From the NCBI RefSeq assembly GCF_007097385.1, contig NZ_VJZS01000009.1, positions 62,001 through 126,000 of the forward strand: a stretch of 64,000 nucleotides of DNA, read 5' to 3'. The notes below the pieces were generated by a model. That model saw only the letters and a program-made list of their open reading frames with translations, made no database searches and was not told where the DNA came from. Shown here piece by piece: positions 36,266 through 45,027 of this stretch (its first letter is position 1; the number at the start of each line of letters is the position of its first letter). The position numbers were made by a program, and so were the translations under genes. The stretch comes from Flavobacterium sp. ZT3R18. Lineage in GTDB: Bacteria; Bacteroidota; Bacteroidia; Flavobacteriales; Flavobacteriaceae.

Positions 36266-36795
36266 ATGAAAAAGACCTTTTACTAGCGGTATTGTTTTTT
36301 TCTGTTGCAAGTTGTATGTCGCAAACAGCCCTACCCAGCAAAGAAGAAGTTGAAAAAAATAATCACAAAGAGGATTCTATACGTAAAATTAATTTTGCTT
36401 GGATAGATTTGAAAGAAAATGTATTAAGACAATTTTTATCGTACATCAATATTACATTAAAGCCTAATGAAGAATGCGGTTCTACATTTGATTTTGAAGG
36501 AGATTTGACAAATGACGGAAAAGACGACGAGATCATTTATTATGAAATTGTTTCAAAAAGGACAAGTGAAATTTTGAAATGGAAAATGTGCTTATTTGTA
36601 AATGAAAAAGGAATAATGAAGCAATATCCAGATTTTGAACCCAATTATCCCTTTTCTGTAGGTGGGATTGAAAATAATAGTGTTCTAATAGCAAAATTGA
36701 AATTTATAGAAAATGACGAGCCTCGTCTGCGAACAGTTGAAACGCGAACAGGATTAAAATTAAATGAAAAGAAAGAGTTTATTGAAGTTAAATAA
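36266..36795 (+). pseudogene. Lipoprotein gene frameshifted within its signal peptide
   Basis: From ATG 36266 the frame reads MKKTFY then a stop. Adding one T to the run at 36278-36281 restores MKKTFLLAVLFFSVASCMSQ, a textbook lipoprotein signal with its lipobox Cys, in frame with the rest of the gene to 36795. As it stands the body can be read only from a non-ATG codon such as the TTG at 36292, giving a truncated export signal. The mature part (FDFEGDLTNDGKDDEIIYYE, MCLFVNEKGIMKQYPDFEPN) is paralogous to the next gene. The Asp-rich GDLTNDGKDD looks like a Ca-binding FG-GAP/EF-type loop. A sequencing error cannot be excluded. Confidence 0.7.
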
Positions 36796-36805
36796 TAGAG
36801 ATGAC

Positions 36806-37408
36806 ATGAAAAAAATAATTTTATTTATAAAAAAATCATTTTTAATAGTACTGATAATTTCTTGTTTATCAAGTTGCAAAGACATGAAACAAGATGCGGT
36901 AAAAGAACGTACCAATTTGATTGCCAAATCGGATAAAGTGTTAATCTCAGGAAAAGACAAAAAAAAACCATTGCCTATTCCAAGAGGTAAAACCGAAAAA
37001 AAAACAATACAAGAATTAAAGAAAGAAGCCGAAAAATTGTTTGAAAACACTATTGACGAAAAATTGAGAGGAGTAAACGAAGTACTTGAAAACTCAGAAA
37101 CTTATATAGGAGACCTTACAAGAGATGGTCTGCAAGATGTGATTATCTGGTATGTTACCTATCCTGAGGATTCTCCATTTTCGCCTGTTACGGAGCGAAT
37201 GCGATTGTATGTAAATGAAAAGAATTCATTAAAACAATATTCGGATTTTGCTCCGCAATATATGTTTTCTGTAAAAAGCATTAGCAATAATGTAATTAAT
37301 ATCATGAAATACGATTATGAGGATACTGATGAACCTAGAAATCCGAGTATTTCAATTCCCGAAAAAATAATACTGTCAAAAAAAAATAATTTTTTAGAAG
37401 TAAATTAA
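36806..37408 (+). CDS. Lipoprotein with GDLTrDG Asp-loop domain
   Basis: 200 residues from ATG 36806 (MKKIILFIKKSFLIVLIISC); an upstream start would overlap the previous gene. Lipobox LSSC (Cys ~24). The mature domain (IGDLTRDGLQDVIIWYVTYP, RLYVNEKNSLKQYSDFAPQY MFSVKSI) parallels that of the frameshifted gene before it, so the two are a tandem duplication. The linker after the Cys, KDMKQDAVKERTNLIAKSDK, resembles that of the next lipoprotein. Role unknown; probably faces the periplasm or surface. Confidence 0.68.
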   Translation: MKKIILFIKKSFLIVLIISCLSSCKDMKQDAVKERTNLIAKSDKVLISGKDKKKPLPIPRGKTEKKTIQELKKEAEKLFENTIDEKLRGVNEVLENSETYIGDLTRDGLQDVIIWYVTYPEDSPFSPVTERMRLYVNEKNSLKQYSDFAPQYMFSVKSISNNVINIMKYDYEDTDEPRNPSISIPEKIILSKKNNFLEVN

Positions 37409-37409
37409 A

Positions 37410-38033
37410 ATGAAAAATAGCCATAGAATTTATAAAAGTATACTTTTAGCATTATTAATTGTGATTGTATTTGCAAATTGTAAAGGAAATAAAAGCGACA
37501 TAATCGCAGATAAAACAAGTTTGATTTCTAAATCAAAAGTTGACAAAATACCGCAACGCAAATCTAATTCAGAAGCCAACAATAGGCAGGGCTTTGATTT
37601 TTTGGAGACCATTCAATCCAAAAATGTGCCATTAAAGGACGCTACTAATTTTGATTATTATTTTAAAAAAAACAAATTGACAGAGTCTCAAATAAAACAA
37701 CTGTCATTAGGTAAAATAATTCAAAACAAAGATGTTGTAAATGTATACTTGAATTACAGGCTCAAATTGTCATCGAGTTTTAAAACCCTTGTGATAAGCT
37801 GTGAAATTGGAGATTCAGAGTTAATGACTATCTTAATTAATTATGACGAACATTATAATTTAATAGATTCAAAGGAAATTGCTTATGATGAAATTGCCGA
37901 AAGTATTCTTAGAATTGAAAGTGACATTTTAAAGAACAAAATAATTTGTATAGCATCAGATTATTCAAATGAAGAGCCAGTAAAGATCCAGACCGTTTAT
38001 ACTATTTTGGAAAACGGAAAAATAATAAACTAA
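37410..38033 (+). CDS. Lipoprotein of unknown function
   Basis: 207 residues. Lipobox VFANC (Cys ~24) after a membrane-like segment (SILLALLIVIVFANC). The start of the mature chain (CKGNKSDIIADKTSLISKSK) resembles the linker of the preceding lipoprotein, while the C-terminal domain is different (beta-rich: KTLVISCEIGDSELMTILIN). The ATG is one base after the previous stop, so coupled translation is likely. I do not recognise the domain. Confidence 0.62.
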   Translation: MKNSHRIYKSILLALLIVIVFANCKGNKSDIIADKTSLISKSKVDKIPQRKSNSEANNRQGFDFLETIQSKNVPLKDATNFDYYFKKNKLTESQIKQLSLGKIIQNKDVVNVYLNYRLKLSSSFKTLVISCEIGDSELMTILINYDEHYNLIDSKEIAYDEIAESILRIESDILKNKIICIASDYSNEEPVKIQTVYTILENGKIIN

Positions 38034-38042
38034 CTAAAAAAA

Positions 38043-38666
38043 ATGAAAAAAGTAATTGTAATCGGTCTAGTAATCATTGCCGTTTTTTACATCTTGAAAC
38101 AAATGGTGTATAAACCTTATATTTCTCAAAAAGAGATGAATGGTAAAGAACATAAACTGCGATTAGGAAGTTTTATTTTTATCAGACAGCTTGGATCTAA
38201 TAATGAAGAAGAATATTTAGTTTATAAAGTAATTCACATCAATGGAGATTATGTTAGACTTTCTGAAATAAAACAAGTACCTCAAGAGAATGTTAGGTTA
38301 GAGTCTGATTTTAATACTTATGAAAAACTGAAACTAAGTAATAAAAGTTTTACGATTACAGGAATTCTTCATGATGACTTATATCAAGGGATTGGTAACT
38401 CATTCGCAATACCAAATCATTTATTAAAGAAAAATCCCAATTCAAAAAAAACAAGTTATTATTATGAAGACATCCCCGAGCAGGAAAAAAACAAACCATT
38501 TACAACCAATGCCGGAGATTTTGACTTGATTTTTAGACCAGTTTATTCAAAAGAACAAATCATTGATAATGGGGTGCTTATGCCGTGGATTTTGGATGCG
38601 AAACGAAACAATGAGCCCTTATTGTATGAAGATATATCCCAAGAAATAGAATTGATTCTCAATTAG
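38043..38666 (+). CDS. Membrane-anchored protein of unknown function
   Basis: 207 residues with one N-terminal membrane helix (VIVIGLVIIAVFYILKQMVY) lacking a cleavage site, then a soluble, probably periplasmic domain (LGSFIFIRQLGSNNEEEYLV, IHINGDYVRLSEIKQVPQEN). No family recognised. Lies 9 bp downstream of the lipoprotein gene on the same strand. Confidence 0.6.
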   Translation: MKKVIVIGLVIIAVFYILKQMVYKPYISQKEMNGKEHKLRLGSFIFIRQLGSNNEEEYLVYKVIHINGDYVRLSEIKQVPQENVRLESDFNTYEKLKLSNKSFTITGILHDDLYQGIGNSFAIPNHLLKKNPNSKKTSYYYEDIPEQEKNKPFTTNAGDFDLIFRPVYSKEQIIDNGVLMPWILDAKRNNEPLLYEDISQEIELILN

Positions 38667-38723
38667 TATGAAGTAAAAAAAATCTTTAATCCCTTTGGAT
38701 TCTCAATTACATTATAAAAATTT

Positions 38724-39350
38724 ATGAAAACGAAACTTTTTTTTACCCTATTGCTGTTTATAACCACATCAATTTTTAGCGGCTATGCTCAAACCAGTAA
38801 ACAACTCTCTAGAAACGAAATTAAAGAGTTGAATTTCGTTTCCACCAAAGAAAAAAAACTGATTTATAAAGCTTTTGAATGTCAGGATAAAAGTGGTGTT
38901 TTTGATGTGATTTTAAACGAAGATCAAAAAGAAATTCATGATAAAGACACTTTAAATTCAAGTATAAAAGCCATTTGTTTTCAAAAAAGCAATGGAATAG
39001 TCATTGAGCAATGGAAAGTGATAGACTTTCTAGAAAATCGAGAAGAGTCTAATATTTGGTTTTGGACAAAATATTCTCAATTTTCAGATATTGATGGCGA
39101 CGGACTTATTGAACCCATAATTGTTTATGGGACAAGAGATTTAGATAAAGAGTTTCAACGGATAAAAATCATCACTATTTACAAAGGTAAAAAGTATGTA
39201 ATTCGGGCAACAGAATGTATTTTTGACGATTGTAGAACCTTCAAAAAAGACGCTTCTTTTACTGATTTGCCCAAATCTATCAGACTTCGGATCGATGTGT
39301 TACTTAAAAAAATGCGAAAAGAACAGGATTTGATTCTAAGTAATGGCTAA
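38724..39350 (+). CDS. Exported protein, M949_RS01915-like
   Basis: 208 residues with a signal peptide (MKTKLFFTLLLFITTSIFSG, cleaved near YAQ). The mature part has ESNIWFWTKYSQFSDIDGDG and LIEPIIVYGTRDLDKEFQRI, the pattern I recall for the M949_RS01915 family first described as surface-polysaccharide related in Riemerella. DIDGDGLIEP also fits a calcium-binding FG-GAP-like loop, linking it to the GDLTnDG proteins upstream. Last gene of the co-directional series. Confidence 0.65.
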   Translation: MKTKLFFTLLLFITTSIFSGYAQTSKQLSRNEIKELNFVSTKEKKLIYKAFECQDKSGVFDVILNEDQKEIHDKDTLNSSIKAICFQKSNGIVIEQWKVIDFLENREESNIWFWTKYSQFSDIDGDGLIEPIIVYGTRDLDKEFQRIKIITIYKGKKYVIRATECIFDDCRTFKKDASFTDLPKSIRLRIDVLLKKMRKEQDLILSNG

Positions 39351-39374
39351 TAACTGTATGCTCAAAAGGCAAAA

Positions 39375-40115
39375 TTAATCAAAAGCTTCGAGTATTATTA
39401 CGACACCTTTTTTTGTTTTGGTGTTGATTTTTTTTAAAGTCGTGTTTTCTAGAGTCGAAGAAAAACTCAATTCATCGTCGTTACCATGAATGGAAGTCTC
39501 TTCATCACCAGATGCTTTTGATAAGTCCAAATAATCAGGAGTTTTGATAAGCAAATAGGCTTCTTCTAATGAGATATTAGGGATGAAATAATGTATGTGA
39601 GAGTCGTAATCACTACCTGTTTGTTGAATTGAAGCGCCGTTTTTGTATAAATAAAAATAGGAATAGGCGTTGTCTTTTTTGGGGTTTGGTTTTGACGTTT
39701 TCGATTTAATCAACTTAAATTCTTTATCAAAACAGGACTTATCTAGTTTAAAACCAGGCTTTATTTTTGATAAATAACCATCAAAAACATATCCGATTTG
39801 TCCATCTTTGGTTTTAATTTTCACCCAAAAACCTGAAATACTAAATCCAGGAAAGTTATCACCCTCTGATTCCTCTTTTAGTTTTGGCTCAATTTCTACA
39901 AATTCAAAGCTGCTTTTTTTCAAATGATCGTCAATAACAGTACATTGAGTTTCAAATGGCAATGAGGCAATTATTTCACATTTATTGTTTGAACCAGTAT
40001 ATAAATCTAAACCAGAACGATTCCAATTGTATAATTTATCCCCTTTTTTATACAGACCAATACTATAAATAGGGTGAATTGAAAAACAAAATAAGGCTAA
40101 AATTAATGTTTTCAT
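39375..40115 (-). CDS. Exported SH3-like domain protein
   Basis: 246 residues with a signal peptide (MKTLILALFCFSIHPIYSIG). The first half looks like a bacterial SH3 domain: YNWNRSGLDLYTGSNNKCEI, SGFWVKIKTKDGQIGYVFDG. The second half is beta-rich without a recognised family. Convergent with the preceding gene, 24 bp apart. It shares the SH3-like theme with the protein at the start of the island. Confidence 0.65.
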   Translation of the reverse strand: MKTLILALFCFSIHPIYSIGLYKKGDKLYNWNRSGLDLYTGSNNKCEIIASLPFETQCTVIDDHLKKSSFEFVEIEPKLKEESEGDNFPGFSISGFWVKIKTKDGQIGYVFDGYLSKIKPGFKLDKSCFDKEFKLIKSKTSKPNPKKDNAYSYFYLYKNGASIQQTGSDYDSHIHYFIPNISLEEAYLLIKTPDYLDLSKASGDEETSIHGNDDELSFSSTLENTTLKKINTKTKKGVVIILEAFD

Positions 40116-40242
40116 ACAAAAGTAATTTTATAATGATTAGAAGGCATTCCGCTTGCGGCCAATGCTAAAAACCAAATATAAGCACCAAAAATAGTCAGAA
40201 TTAAAGTGGTTGAAAAATTAATTAAATATGATTTCTATTGGT

Positions 40243-40563
40243 TTAACCTGTTATGCAACCCTTCATGGCATTGCATAATTGAATAAAAAGTATATATAAC
40301 AGCAAAGCCCAAAAGATTAGAATTATTGTAAGACTTATTAAATAGGAATAACCCAAATATTTATTCTTTTTTATAAAATAATAACAAGTAAAGACAATTA
40401 AATACAACAAATGAATGCAAATAAGTACTACGGAGATAGTTCTTAATAATTGAGGTATATGGAGTGTGTCTTCATAAATAAATGATATGTAAATAAAAAA
40501 AACAATGATGAAAAAAGATATAATACTTGATTTAATAATTTTTGATTTCGATTTAAAAAGCAT
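40243..40563 (-). CDS. Small membrane protein of unknown function
   Basis: 106 residues from ATG 40563 (MLFKSKSKIIKSSI); a start upstream would overlap the kinase gene. Three membrane helices (about 11-29, 38-58 and 70-92), a positively charged N-terminus and a short Cys-containing tail (QLCNAMKGC). No family recognised. Lies 34 bp downstream of the kinase gene, possibly co-transcribed. Confidence 0.5.
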   Translation of the reverse strand: MLFKSKSKIIKSSIISFFIIVFFIYISFIYEDTLHIPQLLRTISVVLICIHLLYLIVFTCYYFIKKNKYLGYSYLISLTIILIFWALLLYILFIQLCNAMKGCITG

Positions 40564-40597
40564 TTTTTTATTAATATATTTATACTGTAAAAAAAAT

Positions 40598-41212
40598 CTA
40601 AAACAACCCATTCAACTCAGCATCAATTCGATTGATGATATTTCCTAAGTCTTCTGGATTATCCACAAAATTGATATTGTCTACATCAATAATCATTATT
40701 TTTCCTTTTTTATAGGTATGAACCCAAGCCTCGTAACGTTCATTGAGTCGGCTTAAATAGTCAATAGAGATGGTGTTTTCATATTCTCGTCCACGCTTGT
40801 GAATTTGCCCCACCAAGTTGGGAATAGAACTTCTCAAGTAAATCAATAGATCAGGTGGTTTTACTAAAGATTCCATCAATTCAAAAAGAGAGGAATAGTT
40901 TTCAAAATCACGATTGGTCATCAATCCCATAGCATAAAGATTGGGAGCGAAAATATGGGCATCTTCATAAATGGTACGGTCTTGAATAATTTTTTTTCCG
41001 CTTTCACGAATCTGCATGATTTGACGAAAACGGCTATTCAAGAAATAAATCTGTAAATTAAAAGACCAACGTTCCATTTGATGGTAAAAATCATCAAGAT
41101 AAGGGTTGTCAACGACTTCTTCATAATGAGGCTCCCATTTGAAATGTTTGGCTAATAAACGGGTTAGTGTTGTTTTTCCAGAGCCTATGTTTCCTGCTAT
41201 TGCTATGTGCAT
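40598..41212 (-). CDS. Deoxynucleoside kinase
   Basis: Salvage kinase of the dNK/dGK family, phosphorylating deoxyribonucleosides. 204 residues with Walker A (MHIAIAGNIGSGKTTLTRLL), a substrate Glu in HYEEVVDNPYLDDFY, the DR motif IIQDRTIYEDAHIFAPNLY, LIYLRSSIPNLVGQIHKRGR and the lid region. Substrate preference (deoxyadenosine or deoxyguanosine being usual in Bacteroidota) cannot be fixed from sequence. Confidence 0.92.
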   Translation of the reverse strand: MHIAIAGNIGSGKTTLTRLLAKHFKWEPHYEEVVDNPYLDDFYHQMERWSFNLQIYFLNSRFRQIMQIRESGKKIIQDRTIYEDAHIFAPNLYAMGLMTNRDFENYSSLFELMESLVKPPDLLIYLRSSIPNLVGQIHKRGREYENTISIDYLSRLNERYEAWVHTYKKGKIMIIDVDNINFVDNPEDLGNIINRIDAELNGLF

Positions 41213-41575
41213 TACGGTATTGCGATTTTATAATTTATAGTTGTATAAGAATGTAAAAATAGATAAAATTTAGTTTTACTAATAGAATTTAACGAAGCAT
41301 TTTTCAAAATAGTATTTTCATTATTTTTTAATAAAATCATATTGCTAGGTATTGACTTTGTGGCTTATAAATGGAATGTTTTTTAAATGGGCAATAAAGC
41401 CATTTGTAGTTGCCGAATAGCTTTATGCATAATAAAACTAATATTTTCAGGAAAAGGTTTTTATTTCCCTCAGAACTAAAACTCAATCCTGGTAAATTAT
41501 GTTTTTTGAATAAACTTTTAATCCGTTAAGAAATAGTTTTATTTTGTTAAGTTTGGATTATCTAATTTAAAACTC
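41213..41575. promoter_or_regulatory. Divergent promoter region, kinase-M28 peptidase
   Basis: 363 bp without an ORF. The only recognisable signal is TAAGTTTG at 41548-41555, matching TAnnTTTG and lying 20 bases before the peptidase ATG; no TTG is seen at the usual -33 spacing. The rest is AT-rich and shows no repeat family or hairpin-plus-T-run. Confidence 0.45.
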
Positions 41576-43051
41576 ATGAAAAATAAAATATTTCTTGTTT
41601 GTTCTCTGTTGATTGTTAATGGGAGTGTCAGTTTGGCGCAGGTAATCAAAAAACCTTTAGTTGGAGCAATTACTACAGAGGATCTTAAAACCGATTTGTA
41701 TCAAATGGCTGGAGACCATTTTAATGGTAGAGAAGCTGGAACATTGGATGAATTAAAAGTATCGATGTGGCTGGCTAAAAAAGCAGAAGCTGCGGGGATG
41801 GTTCCTGCTGGAGAGGATGGCACCTTTTTTCAGTTTTTCGATCTATACAGACATCAAATAACCTCAAATACAAGCTTTAAGATTGGTCAAAAATCGTATG
41901 ATTTATGGAAAGAGGTTTTGGTTGCTGAAACAACGAATATAAAAGTAGATGCTCCATTGATCTATCTTGGTAAAGCGACAAAGGAGCAAATTGAAACAAC
42001 TGATATTAAAGGCAAAGCTGTTGTTATACTAGCCTCTCAAGAAGGGATTTCAAATGAAATTTCTCTTTTTGACAGGCGTTATCCTGGTTTAGTAAGAACC
42101 AAATACTACGATTTATTAGTTAAGTATGGAGCAGCAGCTCTTATTATTGTTGCTGATTCTGATGCAGAAAAAAGCTGGTCACAAGTAGAACCTCAAATGA
42201 CACGAGGTATATATGGAATTGAAGGTCTTCGAGATAAAATTGGGGTTACAATGCCTGTTTTTTGGTTGCACAATGATCAGTTGGAGTTTTTAAAAAACAC
42301 TAAAGAAACGTTGTCGGCTCAAGTGTTTTCGGAAAGCTATAAATACCCATCGGTTAATGTTGTTGGGAAAATTGAAGGGACAGATCCTAAACTCAAGAAT
42401 GAATATGTGTTGTTTAGCGGACATCATGACCATGATGGAGTTAGACAAAAATACGGGCAAGATTCTATTTATAATGGAGCAGATGATAATGCAAGTACTT
42501 GTGTAGCGATGCTGGCTATTGCTAGAGTTTTTAAAAAGCAACCAGGCAAAAGAAGTGCTTTATTTGTATTTCATGGTTCGGAAGAGCGAGGTCTATTAGG
42601 GTCAAGATGGTATTCGGCACACCCAACAGTGCCCGAGTCAGCTATAGTGGCAGTGTTAAATGGGGATATGATAGGGAGAAACGATATAAACCAAGCCGCT
42701 TTATTAGGCTCGAGTTCTCCTCATGAAAATTCGTCAGATTTAGTTAATATCGCTAAGAAAGCCAATGAAGAAGGTCCTAAGTTTGATTTGGATAAACTTT
42801 GGGATAAACCAGAACACCCAGAATATTTCTTCTTTCGTTCAGACCATCTGCCCTATGCTAGAAAAGGAATTCCTTCGGTTTTCTTTACTAGTGTTTTACA
42901 TAGTCAGTATCATACTCCTATGGACGAATCAGAGAATATCGATTTCCTTAAGTTGCATAAAATGACAGAGTGGATTTATCGAACAGGTTGGATATTATCG
43001 AATGATCCAATCCGTCCAAAGATATTACCCAACGTCAAATTTGAGCGATAG
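41576..43051 (+). CDS. M28-family metallopeptidase, exported
   Basis: 491 residues with signal peptide (IFLVCSLLIVNGSVSLAQ). A PA-type insert (~120-250, LIYLGKATKEQIETTDIKGK) precedes the M28 zinc aminopeptidase domain. Zinc ligands are visible: His-Asp in SGHHDHDGV, Asp in YNGADDNAST, Glu pair in FHGSEERGLLG, Asp in LNGDMIGRND, and the distal His in LHSQYHTPMDES. Probably a periplasmic or secreted aminopeptidase. Followed by a terminator facing metK. Confidence 0.93.
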   Translation: MKNKIFLVCSLLIVNGSVSLAQVIKKPLVGAITTEDLKTDLYQMAGDHFNGREAGTLDELKVSMWLAKKAEAAGMVPAGEDGTFFQFFDLYRHQITSNTSFKIGQKSYDLWKEVLVAETTNIKVDAPLIYLGKATKEQIETTDIKGKAVVILASQEGISNEISLFDRRYPGLVRTKYYDLLVKYGAAALIIVADSDAEKSWSQVEPQMTRGIYGIEGLRDKIGVTMPVFWLHNDQLEFLKNTKETLSAQVFSESYKYPSVNVVGKIEGTDPKLKNEYVLFSGHHDHDGVRQKYGQDSIYNGADDNASTCVAMLAIARVFKKQPGKRSALFVFHGSEERGLLGSRWYSAHPTVPESAIVAVLNGDMIGRNDINQAALLGSSSPHENSSDLVNIAKKANEEGPKFDLDKLWDKPEHPEYFFFRSDHLPYARKGIPSVFFTSVLHSQYHTPMDESENIDFLKLHKMTEWIYRTGWILSNDPIRPKILPNVKFER

Positions 43052-43071
43052 AAATTCCAGATATAAAAAAA

Positions 43072-43098
43072 AACCAACTCATTGAGCTGGTTTTTTTA
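43072..43098. terminator. Bidirectional terminator
   Basis: Stem AACCAACTC / GAGCTGGTT (one mismatch) with an A-run before and a T-run after, between the peptidase gene and convergent metK. Confidence 0.82.
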
Positions 43099-43120
43099 TA
43101 TATTTAAAAGTTTGGAAATG

Positions 43121-44371
43121 TTACAATCCAAAAGCAGTTTTTACTTGATCTACAAAATCTAATTTCTCCCAAGTAAATAAATCAACTGTTACCGTTTTAG
43201 TTAAACCACCAGGAGCAGAGAACGTTTTTGTTACTGTTTCTGGAGTACGTCCCATGTGACCGTAAGCCGCAGTTTCGCTATAGATTGGGTTTCTTAATTT
43301 CAAACGTTGTTCGATGAAGTAAGGACGCATATCAAAGATAGCTTCTACTTTTTTAGCAATTTCACCATTAGTCAAATTCACTTTTGAAGTCCCGTAAGTA
43401 TCGATAAAAATCCCCATTGGTTTAGCTACTCCAATAGCGTATGAAACCTGTACTAAAATCTCATCAGCAACACCTGCTGCAACAAGGTTTTTAGCGATAT
43501 GACGTGTAGCGTAAGCCGCACTTCTATCTACTTTACTTGGATCTTTTCCTGAGAAAGCACCACCACCGTGAGCTCCTTTTCCACCGTAAGTATCTACAAT
43601 GATTTTTCTTCCTGTCAATCCAGTATCTCCGTGTGGTCCTCCAATTACGAATTTTCCAGTTGGGTTAATGTGGTATTGAATTTTGTCATTGAATAAATGA
43701 GCGTGAGCAGGATTTTTTGCAATGATTCTTGGAATTAATATCTCAACGATGTCTTTTTTGATTTTGGCAAGCATAGTTGTCTCTTCATCAAAATCGTCGT
43801 GTTGAGTAGAAATTACGATAGCCTCAATACGTGTTGGCTTGTTGTCGTCGCTATATTCTAAAGTAACTTGAGATTTTGCATCAGGACGTAAATAAGTGAT
43901 TTCGTTATTTTCACGTCTTAGAATAGCTAATTCTTGCAATAATTTATGAGATAAATCAAGTGCCAAAGGCATATAATTTTCAGTTTCATTTGTAGCGTAA
44001 CCAAACATCATTCCTTGGTCTCCAGCACCTTGCTCTTCTTTGCTGGCTCTGTCAACTCCTTGATTAATATCGGCAGATTGTTCGTGAATGGCTGAAAGAA
44101 TACCACAAGAATTGGCTTCAAACATGTATTCACTTTTAGTATATCCAATTTTGCGAATCACTTCACGAGCAATTTGTTGTACATCTAAGTAGGTATTCGA
44201 CTTTACTTCCCCCGCCAAAATTACTTGACCAGTAGTAACCAAAGTTTCACAAGCTACTTTTGAGTCAGCATCAAATGCTAAAAAGTTATCAATTAATGCA
44301 TCCGAAATTTGATCTGCAACTTTGTCTGGGTGTCCCTCACTTACAGATTCTGACGTAAATAAATAAGCCAT
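43121..44371 (-). CDS. metK: S-adenosylmethionine synthetase
   Basis: Makes SAM from methionine and ATP. 416 residues from ATG 44371 ([20 protein letters not shown]); the frame is open 36 codons upstream, but those codons form a non-family leader inside the 5'UTR. Motifs: [79 protein letters not shown]. Divergent from the methionine leader region; its 5'UTR of ~165 nt contains a GCTAAAG/CTTTAGC hairpin followed by CCCTTTT (about 44415-44441), possibly regulatory. Confidence 0.97.
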   Translation of the reverse strand: MAYLFTSESVSEGHPDKVADQISDALIDNFLAFDADSKVACETLVTTGQVILAGEVKSNTYLDVQQIAREVIRKIGYTKSEYMFEANSCGILSAIHEQSADINQGVDRASKEEQGAGDQGMMFGYATNETENYMPLALDLSHKLLQELAILRRENNEITYLRPDAKSQVTLEYSDDNKPTRIEAIVISTQHDDFDEETTMLAKIKKDIVEILIPRIIAKNPAHAHLFNDKIQYHINPTGKFVIGGPHGDTGLTGRKIIVDTYGGKGAHGGGAFSGKDPSKVDRSAAYATRHIAKNLVAAGVADEILVQVSYAIGVAKPMGIFIDTYGTSKVNLTNGEIAKKVEAIFDMRPYFIEQRLKLRNPIYSETAAYGHMGRTPETVTKTFSAPGGLTKTVTVDLFTWEKLDFVDQVKTAFGL

Positions 44372-44543
44372 AATAATTATAAATTTAAAAATTAGTCGAG
44401 AAAAAACAATTGCTGTAAAAGGGCTAAAGGAGAGTTTCTGCTTTAGCATTTTTTCTACTGAAAATTTTTCAGCATCCATAATGAATTCGTTTCATTATGA
44501 AGAGGTTGCAATCAGTTCAAATTTTTCCTCTGGTATTCGGGTG

Positions 44544-44572
44544 CAAATGTATGAAACCATTTTGAATTGCAA
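44544..44572 (-). promoter_or_regulatory. Promoter for metK
   Basis: On the reverse strand TTG (44572-44570), 18 bases, TACATTTG (44551-44544), a full consensus match. It implies a leader of about 165 nt. Confidence 0.7.
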
Positions 44573-44727
44573 ATTGTTCTTAACTTTTTTTTGATAGAAA
44601 AAATCGGATGTAGCTATAGTATAATATGTTACAGAATTAAATAAATGTTATTTTCTTGTTATTTTAATATTTTACATTTGGAATTTCGGAAAAAAGTTTG
44701 CAATTTTGCTACAACAAAAAAACAAAG

Positions 44728-44796
44728 ATGCAATTTAATGTATGTAATATGTCTAAAGCCATTCAGGATAAATCCTGCAGGGGCGGTATAGCTTAA
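44728..44796 (+). CDS. Putative leader peptide 1 (22 residues)
   Basis: A short frame from ATG 44728 to TAA, encoding MQFNVCNMSKAIQDKSCRGG plus IA. It lies about 50 bases downstream of a TACATTTG promoter-like box (44673-44680) and 25 bases before a strong terminator. The arrangement is that of a transcription attenuator. The peptide holds two Cys and two Met codons, too few to prove amino-acid sensing. Coding status is inferred from position only. Confidence 0.4.
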   Translation: MQFNVCNMSKAIQDKSCRGGIA

Positions 44797-44820
44797 TTTT
44801 AAATTAAAAAAATATAGCAA

Positions 44821-44853
44821 AAACCTCCCAATAAACCTGGGAGGTTTTTTTTT
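44821..44853 (+). terminator. Terminator/attenuator 1 of the met leader region
   Basis: Perfect stem AAACCTCCCA / TGGGAGGTTT with a 7-base loop, then a run of T. No full-length gene precedes it; only the 22-codon frame does. Confidence 0.88.
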
Positions 44854-44898
44854 AGGTCATTTTTAAATCATTATTTTCAAGAATTAGAACAATATAAT

Positions 44899-44997
44899 AT
44901 GAAGCAACTCGACACAATTAAGGTTACCATTTGCAAAGCAAAATCGAAGACGATGATGATGTGTATTTATGCCATGATGTGTGTGTGTATCTGCTGA
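44899..44997 (+). CDS. Putative Met/Cys leader peptide 2 (32 residues)
   Basis: A short frame from ATG 44899 to TGA 44995-44997. The final 14 residues, MMMCIYAMMCVCIC, contain five Met and four Cys. A run of codons for the pathway's end products shortly before a terminator (45028-45066) is the hallmark of ribosome-mediated attenuation, as in trp and his leaders. A weak alternative hairpin (AAGTT / AACTT, 45011-45027) lies between the stop and the terminator. Downstream is the remnant of metY. Sensing of charged tRNA-Met or tRNA-Cys is inferred. Confidence 0.6.
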   Translation: MKQLDTIKVTICKAKSKTMMMCIYAMMCVCIC

Positions 44998-45027
44998 TTC
45001 CAAAAAGTATAAGTTATAGTACAACTT

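Noticed and set aside
36266..36300. Phase-variable homopolymer in the lipoprotein signal
   Set aside because: The run is only four T, too short to be a reliable slippage switch; a simple frameshift or sequencing error is more likely.
44371..44479. 36-codon N-terminal extension of MetK as part of the protein
   Set aside because: The conserved MetK start MAYLFTSES matches ATG 44371; the extension is non-conserved-looking and lies in the 5'UTR, although a regulatory role of that leader is kept as a finding.
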